A stretch of 5,732 nt of DNA from Deltaproteobacteria bacterium (GTDB taxonomy: Bacteria > Myxococcota > Polyangia > Haliangiales > Haliangiaceae). The position numbers and the translations under genes were made by a program. Numbering within the stretch: the first letter of the stretch is position 1; every line of letters starts with the position of its first letter. The stretch spans positions 1 to 5,732 of the forward strand of contig JAGSPR010000419.1 of assembly GCA_018262455.1 (NCBI GenBank), written 5' to 3'. The notes below the pieces were generated by a model. That model did not search any database. It had not been told where the DNA came from and saw only the letters and a list, made by a program, of their open reading frames with translations. This document shows positions 1 through 4,321 of this stretch, piece by piece.

Positions 1-1
1 A

Positions 2-109
2 TCGGCGACGATCATCGCTGCCGATGGTGACCACGTGATCGACTATCTCCACGCGGACGGGCCGCCCTGCACGGCCGCGTTCTCCGACCGCCGGAGCCTG
101 CTGCAATGA
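2..109 (+). CDS. 3' end of an unrecognised protein (partial)
   Basis: Only the last 35 codons are in the window, ending at TGA 107-109. This is the only + strand frame without an early stop, and about 86% of its third codon positions are G or C, as expected for a real gene here. The visible C-terminus reads ...VIDYLHADGPPCTAAFSDRR followed by SLLQ. I do not recognise the family, and there is no membrane segment or known motif in this stub. The stop lies 22 bp before the start of the Nudix gene, so the two are probably co-transcribed. The reading frame is fairly likely; the function cannot be judged from this fragment. Confidence 0.55.
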   Translation, partial: SATIIAADGDHVIDYLHADGPPCTAAFSDRRSLLQ

Positions 110-115
110 CCCGGC

Positions 116-121
116 AAGGAG
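116..121 (+). promoter_or_regulatory. Shine-Dalgarno site of the Nudix gene, inside a palindrome
   Basis: AAGGAG ends 10 nt before the ATG at 132 and fixes this start. It overlaps a perfect 12-bp palindrome, AGGAGCGCTCCT (117-128), so the site could be partly occluded by self-pairing in the mRNA (a 4-bp stem closing a GCGC loop) or could be part of a protein-binding site. The ribosome-site role is well supported; any regulatory role of the palindrome is inference. Confidence 0.7.
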
Positions 122-131
122 CGCTCCTCCG

Positions 132-551
132 ATGACCGAGGTGCGCGCACGCAAGCTGGTAGTCGCGGGGCTCATCATCGGAGACGATCGGCGGATCCTG
201 CTCACCCAGCGCCGCGCCGATCAGCCCCTGCCGCTTCAGTGGGAGTTTCCCGGTGGCAAGGTCGAACCAGGCGAATCACCGGTGCTGGCGCTGGTGCGCG
301 AGCTGCGCGAGGAGCTCGGAGTCACGGCTCTCGTCGGTCGGATCTGGGACGTCCTGTTCCACCCCTATCCGGCGTTCGATCTGGTGATGCTCGTCTATGC
401 ATGCCGGCTCGCCCCGGGATCCCTGCCACGCCCCGTGGAAGTGGCCGACCTGGTCTGGGTCGCGGCCTCGGACCTGCCCGGCGCGTGGGACATCCTGCCG
501 GCAGATCGTCCGCTCGTCGCGCGCCTCGTTGCAGAGGGGCCGCCGGGCTAG
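132..551 (+). CDS. MutT/NudG-like Nudix hydrolase ((d)NTP pyrophosphatase)
   Basis: A 139-residue cytoplasmic Nudix protein, close to the usual 125-140 residues of MutT-type enzymes. Residues 42-64 match the Nudix box GX5EX7REUXEEXGU exactly: G42, E48, R56-E57, E60-E61, G63. This helix binds the Mg ions that hydrolyse a nucleoside triphosphate to NMP and pyrophosphate. The preceding WEFPGGK (37-43) is typical of MutT and NudG, which clear oxidised or modified nucleotides such as 8-oxo-dGTP from the pool. The C-terminal LPADRPLVARL (122-132) aligns with the nucleotide-recognition segment of E. coli MutT (FPPANEPVIAKL), with Asp125 where MutT has its base-contacting Asn. Substrate could therefore be 8-oxo-dGTP or a pyrimidine nucleotide as for NudG; sequence alone does not decide. 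The start is set by the Shine-Dalgarno at 116-121, and the 22-bp spacing suggests an operon with the upstream gene. Confidence 0.93.
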   Translation: MTEVRARKLVVAGLIIGDDRRILLTQRRADQPLPLQWEFPGGKVEPGESPVLALVRELREELGVTALVGRIWDVLFHPYPAFDLVMLVYACRLAPGSLPRPVEVADLVWVAASDLPGAWDILPADRPLVARLVAEGPPG

Positions 552-624
552 TCGAATACGCCCGCCTGTCCGAGCTCGTCGGGCAAATCGTATGCGCCCG
601 GCTCGTCGAGGCTCGTCGGGCAAT
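552..624 (+). repeat. Imperfect 36/37-bp tandem duplication between two genes
   Basis: Bases 552-587 and 588-624 align over their whole length at about 29 of 37 positions, with one single-base gap. The best-conserved core is GCTCGTCGGGCAA, at 574-586 and 611-623. A third copy of the octamer GCTCGTCG at 601-608 lies exactly 10 bp before the one at 611-618, which places them on the same DNA face. The array starts directly after the Nudix stop codon and ends where the -35 element of the next promoter begins (624). It could be an activator or repressor site for the kinase-like gene, or simply a local duplication; the position favours a regulatory site but does not prove it. Confidence 0.6.
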
Positions 625-653
625 TGACCCCTTGGGTAGCAGGTGACTACAAT
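624..653 (+). promoter_or_regulatory. Sigma70-type promoter of the kinase-like gene
   Basis: TTGACC (624-629) and TACAAT (648-653) match the -35 and -10 consensus at 5 of 6 positions each, separated by 18 bp. The -10 hexamer ends 8 nt before the ATG at 662. Transcription would then start at about 660-662, giving an mRNA with essentially no 5' leader. No Shine-Dalgarno lies in front of the ATG, which agrees with leaderless translation. Confidence 0.65.
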
Positions 654-661
654 TCGCCGCA

Positions 662-2134
662 ATGGAAGGCCGAGCCAAGGTCACGAAGGAAGTCCTCTGT
701 GAAGAGGCTCGGTTCATCCTCGCCAACGTGATGGCCGAGGCCCGGTACGGCCGGCAGAACCGCTACGACGACATCCGCCGCGTGTGCGAGGGCGCCGTCT
801 CGATTCCGTTTCAGGAGTACATCGGGTTTCTCGAGAAATCGGGCTACCTGCGTCACGATCGCGCGAACGAGAGCCTCGAGGTGACACCCGAGGGCGAGAC
901 CGTCGTGAACGGCGGCAACCTCGCCGAGTTCACCGAGCGCGCGGTCTCGCACTTCAAGAAGCTGCGCCAGAGTCGCGCGATGTCGGGCCCGGCTGCCACC
1001 GTCCCGATGGGGTCGCAGCCCGGTGTGGGCATCGCGGCGATCCCGCAGCCGCGGGATCGCGACGTGTCCGGATCAGGGCCGCTGCCGCGAAAGGATCCCA
1101 AGGTGACCACCTCGGGGGGGCGACAGTCCGCGATCGCTGGCGGCGAGATCCAGGTCAGCTCTGACGTCGAGAACCGGTACGAGAAGCTCGCGTCGATCGG
1201 CTCGGGCGGGATGGGGACCGTCTATCGAGCACGTCAGGTAGCGCTCAACCGCGAGGTGGCGCTCAAGGAGATCCGCGATCTGTTCGGGTTCTTCAGCGAT
1301 GACCAGCGCAACGAGATCGTGCGCCGGTTCACCGATGTCGTCCGCGCCTGGGGCAACCTCGCGCACCCGAACATCCTGCCGATCCATGATGTGAACCTCT
1401 ACTCGGAGTTTCCGAACCTCGTCTCGGAGCTCGCGCCCAACGGCTCCGCTCGTCGTCTGATCAACGATGCCGAGGAGATCCCGGTCGAGCTGGTGTTCAA
1501 GTACCTGCTGCAGACGCTCCATGCGCTCCGCGCCGCGCACGCTCAGCGCGTCTATCACCGCGGGCTCAAGCCCGAGCAGCTCCTGCTCGACGCCTACGGC
1601 AACGTCAAGGTGTCCGATTTCGGGTTCACCCGGATCGTCGAACGCGACCACGCCGTGATCCGCCAGATCTACGTCGGCATGGGCAACGTCGCGTACATGG
1701 CGCCAGAGCTCTACTCGGACCCGATGATGAGCGGGCCACAAGGCGACATCTACGCGCTCGGCATCATCTTCTACGAGCTGTTGACGCGGAAGTTGCCGGG
1801 TCGCCGGTCGCCGATGCCCTCGCAACTGAACCCGAACCTGCCCCGCGGGATCGACGACATCTTCGATCGCATGACGCGCGATTCGCGGACCGAGCGCTAC
1901 GCAACTGTCGATGACATCCTCGATGACATCGACAAGCTCGAGGGCATGGAGACGCTGCTCGATCGCCAGAACCAGGTGCTCGTGGGCGACAGCCCGCTGT
2001 CGGCGATCAAGTTCCGCCCGGGCGCCGAGGAGCCGATCACCGGCACACCGGTGGACGGCGAGGAAGGCGACGACAAGAAGGGCCCGTCGCACCGCCCGTA
2101 CTCGTTCCAGCAGCGCCGCAACAAGAAGGTCTGA
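662..2134 (+). CDS. Winged-helix-like protein with a Hanks-type pseudokinase domain
   Basis: This 490-residue cytoplasmic protein has no membrane segment. Residues 1-100 are helical and contain FQEYIGFLEKSGYLRH followed by LEVTPEGETVV (50-82), the pattern of a winged-helix 'recognition helix plus wing' unit. Residues 105-168 are a low-complexity linker, 173-428 form a bacterial Ser/Thr kinase fold, and 429-490 are a charged tail. ATP-site features are kept: glycine loop GSGGMG (180-185), Lys202 in VALK, DFG (319-321), APE (347-349) and the F-helix Asp362. The catalytic loop reads HRGLKPEQ (299-306), so the HRD aspartate is Gly301 and the Mg-binding Asn is Gln306. The C-helix Glu position is Val226, and the GT.xY threonine is Asn342. 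I infer ATP binding without normal phosphotransfer, perhaps as an ATP- or partner-controlled DNA-binding switch. Membrane STPKs usually carry the kinase at the N-terminus, so this order is unusual. The start is ATG 662, just behind the promoter. Confidence 0.88.
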   Translation: MEGRAKVTKEVLCEEARFILANVMAEARYGRQNRYDDIRRVCEGAVSIPFQEYIGFLEKSGYLRHDRANESLEVTPEGETVVNGGNLAEFTERAVSHFKKLRQSRAMSGPAATVPMGSQPGVGIAAIPQPRDRDVSGSGPLPRKDPKVTTSGGRQSAIAGGEIQVSSDVENRYEKLASIGSGGMGTVYRARQVALNREVALKEIRDLFGFFSDDQRNEIVRRFTDVVRAWGNLAHPNILPIHDVNLYSEFPNLVSELAPNGSARRLINDAEEIPVELVFKYLLQTLHALRAAHAQRVYHRGLKPEQLLLDAYGNVKVSDFGFTRIVERDHAVIRQIYVGMGNVAYMAPELYSDPMMSGPQGDIYALGIIFYELLTRKLPGRRSPMPSQLNPNLPRGIDDIFDRMTRDSRTERYATVDDILDDIDKLEGMETLLDRQNQVLVGDSPLSAIKFRPGAEEPITGTPVDGEEGDDKKGPSHRPYSFQQRRNKKV

Positions 2135-2183
2135 CGCCGACGATCGGCCACGGCGACGTGCACAGCCGCACCACCTGAAGGGC

Positions 2184-2852
2184 TCACCTCAGGGCCTTGA
2201 TCACCCCGCAGCCGACCCGGATGTCGGTCCGCTTGTTCGGCGCGATGTACGGGTTGTCGGACCGGGACATCACCACGATCGAGCGGCCGACGAGCGCATC
2301 GAGCGAGACCGTCTCGATCCGGGTGTCGTGGATCGCCGTGAGCCGGCCTTGATCGCGCAGCACCCCGAGATCGTGGGTCACGGTGTCGCCCACCCGTGCC
2401 GTGACATCGAGGAGTGGTCCTGCACTCGACGCATCGGGGGCCGTGCAATCGCCATGGACGTGGATGTTGTAGACGTGTCGGCCCGCGAGGTTCTCGATCC
2501 TGGCGACTAGCTCGACGCCTCCCTCGACCTCACGGAATCGCACGCTGCCGGTCGCCGCGCTGCCTCGGGTCGGCGCGATCATGGCGACGGCCTCGCGCGC
2601 GGTACCCGGCTCGCGAGGTGCGCTCGGCTCGCGGGCCGCGACCGCCGGCTCGGCCACGGCCTGCGCAGGTGGGTTGATCGCCGTGCGCGCGAAGATTGCC
2701 CGGTTCGCCGCCGGGGCTACGCGGCGCGCTGCGGGCGTGGCCGGATGCACGGCGCGCACGGCTTGCACGTCGGGCCTACATGCGGCCAGCACGAGGAGCA
2801 GCAACGCGAGCCTGGTTGCGCGCGACACGGACCGTCCGGGTGCAGCCGGCAT
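2184..2852 (-). CDS. Lipoprotein with a metal-site-degenerate Cu/Zn SOD-like domain
   Basis: The 222-residue product begins with a lipoprotein signal: Arg7, Arg11 and Arg14, a hydrophobic core and lipobox LAAC with Cys25, so it should be membrane-anchored outside the cytoplasm. An Ala/Pro/Arg-rich linker (26-98) leads to a Cu/Zn superoxide dismutase fold (about 99-222). Fold landmarks are GSVRF (102-106), HVHGDC with Cys136, SAGP (143-146), HDLG (160-163), VGRSIVV (188-194) and IRVGCGVI with Arg212 and Cys215, matching the active-site Arg143 and the disulphide of known SODs. Ungapped alignment to human SOD1 numbering gives His46 as Asn129, His48 as His131, His63 as Leu147, His80 as Val158, His120 as Met195, and Asp83 kept as Asp161. 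Copper-zinc dismutase activity is therefore unlikely. Related degenerate SOD-like proteins exist, for example B. subtilis YojM, which lacks copper ligands. A binding, chaperone or structural envelope role is possible. A strong Shine-Dalgarno fixes the start. It lies 80 bp after the class V gene on the same strand. Confidence 0.85.
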   Translation of the reverse strand: MPAAPGRSVSRATRLALLLLVLAACRPDVQAVRAVHPATPAARRVAPAANRAIFARTAINPPAQAVAEPAVAAREPSAPREPGTAREAVAMIAPTRGSAATGSVRFREVEGGVELVARIENLAGRHVYNIHVHGDCTAPDASSAGPLLDVTARVGDTVTHDLGVLRDQGRLTAIHDTRIETVSLDALVGRSIVVMSRSDNPYIAPNKRTDIRVGCGVIKALR

Positions 2853-2860
2853 GCCGCGCC

Positions 2861-2868
2861 ACCTCCCC
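2861..2868 (-). promoter_or_regulatory. Shine-Dalgarno site of the SOD-like lipoprotein gene
   Basis: On the minus strand GGGGAGGT lies 8 nt before the ATG (2852-2850). This is the best ribosome site in the window and decides the start; it also places the lipoprotein signal correctly at the N-terminus. A leader with a ribosome site fits translation as the second gene of a transcript beginning upstream of the aminotransferase-like gene. Confidence 0.8.
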
Positions 2869-2932
2869 GATCCGTCGAGCCGAGGGCGAGCGCCCGCGCA
2901 TCACCGCCGTGCGTGCGCACGCTCGAAGCTGC

Positions 2933-4117
2933 TCACGCGAGCCGGACGCCGCGGGCGTGGAGCAGGCGTGCGAGCTCCTCCGCCTCTCCGACCTGGTTGT
3001 AGAGGTGCGCGGACAGCCGGACGAGCGGGCCGGTCGGGAAGCTCACGATCGGCACTTCCCAGCCCTCGGCAAGGAGCTGCTTCTCGAGCACGAGGGGCGC
3101 GACCCCGGACGGCAACGCAACCGCGATGGCGGCCATCGAGCCGAGGCTGGTCTCCGGGGCGAGCGGCGTGGCACGGCCGAGCACGTCGATGAAGCGGCGC
3201 CTCATCTCGACCGCGAGCGCGTGGTTGCGCGCGCGCACCGCGGGCCAGCTGCCGCCTTCCGCCGCGATCGCCGCGATCGCGGCCGGGACCGCGAGGTGCG
3301 CCGAGGGATCCTGGGTGCCGCTCCAGTCGAGCTCGGCGTGGAGCCGGTTGGGCGGGCCGTACTCGGCGCTCGCACCGTGTGACGTGACGAGCGGGACCGC
3401 GGGCGCGCCCTCGGCGACGACGAGGAAGCCGCTGCCCTTCGGAGCGCACAGCCACTTGTTGCAGCTGCCGACGTAATACGTGGCGCCGATCGCGCTGACA
3501 TCGAGGTCCAGCTGGCCGGGCGCGTGCGCGCCATCGACGATCGTGACGATGCCGCGGGCGGCGAGCAACGGGACGAGCCGATCGATCGGGATCCGCAGCG
3601 CGGTGGGGCTCGTGACGTGATCGAGCAAGGCGAGCCGCGTGCGCGGGGTGACGGCCTGGTGGACCGAGTCGACGAGCGCGTCGGGATCGAAGGGCAGCGG
3701 GACGTGCACCGTGACGATCCGGATGCCGCGAGCCTCCGCGAGGCGCTCGAGCTGGTTCCGGCAGGCGCGATAGCAGTGGTCGGTGGTGAGGACCTCGTCG
3801 CCGGCCTCGAGCCGAGTCGAGTGGAGGGCGATCGCGACGCCGGTGGTGGAGCTCGGCACGAACACGAGCCGGCTGTCCGGCGCCCGGACGAAGGCTGCAA
3901 GAGCCGAGCGTGCCCGATCGAACGCGGCCTGCCACTCGAGCACCATGAACCGCATAGGCGAGGCTTCGAGGCGTCCCCGCCAGACCGCGGCGGCATCGAT
4001 CACGGCCCGTGGGCAGCCGCCGAACGAGCCGTGGTTGAGGTGGATGACCTCGGGATCGAGGGCCCAGCGCTCGATCGGCGATCCGGATCGGAACGGAGGT
4101 GGTTCGGTGAGCGACAC
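2933..4117 (-). CDS. Class V PLP-dependent aminotransferase-fold enzyme, isopenicillin N epimerase-like
   Basis: The 394-residue product has the normal length for a fold-type I, class V PLP enzyme. HLNHGSFGGCPRAV (26-39) is the typical N-terminal substrate/cofactor loop. SSTTGV (89-94) grips the PLP phosphate, D195 in DGAHAPGQ (195-202) contacts the pyridine nitrogen, K221 in CNKWLCAPKG (219-228) is the Schiff-base lysine, and R367 in VRLSAHLYN is the likely carboxylate-binding arginine. KWLxAPKG and LNHGSFG are hallmarks of the isopenicillin-N-epimerase-like subgroup, whose members include epimerases, desulfurases and lyases. No beta-lactam genes are nearby, so the substrate is unknown. Family members often have His just before the lysine; here it is Asn220. 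The GTG start is chosen because it sits 26 residues before the conserved HLNHG loop and no ATG, GTG or TTG occurs in frame in the gap upstream. No Shine-Dalgarno is visible. The SOD-like gene follows 80 bp downstream. Confidence 0.92.
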   Translation of the reverse strand: MSLTEPPPFRSGSPIERWALDPEVIHLNHGSFGGCPRAVIDAAAVWRGRLEASPMRFMVLEWQAAFDRARSALAAFVRAPDSRLVFVPSSTTGVAIALHSTRLEAGDEVLTTDHCYRACRNQLERLAEARGIRIVTVHVPLPFDPDALVDSVHQAVTPRTRLALLDHVTSPTALRIPIDRLVPLLAARGIVTIVDGAHAPGQLDLDVSAIGATYYVGSCNKWLCAPKGSGFLVVAEGAPAVPLVTSHGASAEYGPPNRLHAELDWSGTQDPSAHLAVPAAIAAIAAEGGSWPAVRARNHALAVEMRRRFIDVLGRATPLAPETSLGSMAAIAVALPSGVAPLVLEKQLLAEGWEVPIVSFPTGPLVRLSAHLYNQVGEAEELARLLHARGVRLA

Positions 4118-4124
4118 GTCCGCC

Positions 4125-4130
4125 AGGATA
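4125..4130 (-). promoter_or_regulatory. Possible -10 element of the class V enzyme gene
   Basis: On the minus strand TATCCT (TANNNT type) ends 7 nt before the GTG start at 4117. No good -35 sits 16-18 bp upstream, and no Shine-Dalgarno is present. The spacing fits a leaderless transcript, as for the kinase-like gene. The hexamer alone is weak evidence. Confidence 0.4.
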
Positions 4131-4200
4131 CGTCGGAATCGATCTGCCTGCGACCGTGTGTGAGGTTCGCCGACGAGCGAGTCACGGCGCGCCCCGCGCG

Positions 4201-4235
4201 GCTCGGCTCGGCTCGGCTCGGCTCGGCTCGGCTCG
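4201..4235. repeat. Pentanucleotide microsatellite (GCTCG)7
   Basis: Seven exact head-to-tail copies of GCTCG fill 4201-4235, and the array then breaks off at GACTCC. It lies 84 bp upstream of the class V start and 86 bp upstream of the helicase start, in the shared promoter region. A perfect array of this length is prone to slipped-strand copy-number change, which would shift the spacing of upstream binding sites for either gene. It is outside both coding regions as I call them. Confidence 0.9.
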
Positions 4236-4309
4236 ACTCCGATCGCAGGGAGGGATCTGCCTCGGGGATCTTCGCGAGTGACACCGGCGAGGTCTTCTTG
4301 TGGATCGCG

Positions 4310-4315
4310 TAGATT
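4310..4315 (+). promoter_or_regulatory. Possible -10 element of the helicase gene
   Basis: TAGATT (TANNNT type) ends 6 nt before the GTG at 4322. Its first three bases are also the in-frame TAG that closes the frame upstream. No Shine-Dalgarno precedes the GTG, and I see no convincing -35. A leaderless mRNA is plausible by analogy with the other two unit-leading genes. Confidence 0.35.
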
Positions 4316-4321
4316 GAATGC

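Larger units (their letters stand above)
4118..4321. other. Divergent intergenic region
   Basis: These 204 bp separate two diverging genes and should hold both promoters. It contains the pentanucleotide array, a -10-like hexamer close to each start codon, and no clear -35 for either gene. Reading frames run through it on both strands, but none has a start codon and family support inside it, so I treat it as non-coding. I found no stable terminator-like hairpin. Confidence 0.7.

Noticed and set aside
1073..2092. 339-codon minus-strand open frame opposite the kinase-like gene
   Set aside because: The + strand here encodes a clear kinase fold, and the antisense product shows no recognisable motif.
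2136..2148. Inverted repeat GCCGA-CGA-TCGGC as a terminator
   Set aside because: The stem is only 5 bp and no T-run follows on either strand.
2911..2922. Perfect palindrome GCGTGCGCACGC between the class V and SOD-like genes
   Set aside because: No T-run and no second copy elsewhere, so neither terminator nor operator can be supported; such palindromes are frequent in GC-rich DNA.
3261..3287. GCCGCGATC repeats resembling the HIP1 octamer GCGATCGC
   Set aside because: They encode an Ala-Ile-Ala-Ala helix in the class V enzyme and fit the local codon preference; HIP1 is a cyanobacterial genome signature and other evidence does not point to cyanobacteria.
3524..4312. 262-codon + strand open frame ending in Arg-Leu-Gly-Ser-Ala repeats
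   Set aside because: It is antisense to the class V enzyme for most of its length and its repeats merely read through the pentanucleotide array. No family match or ribosome site.
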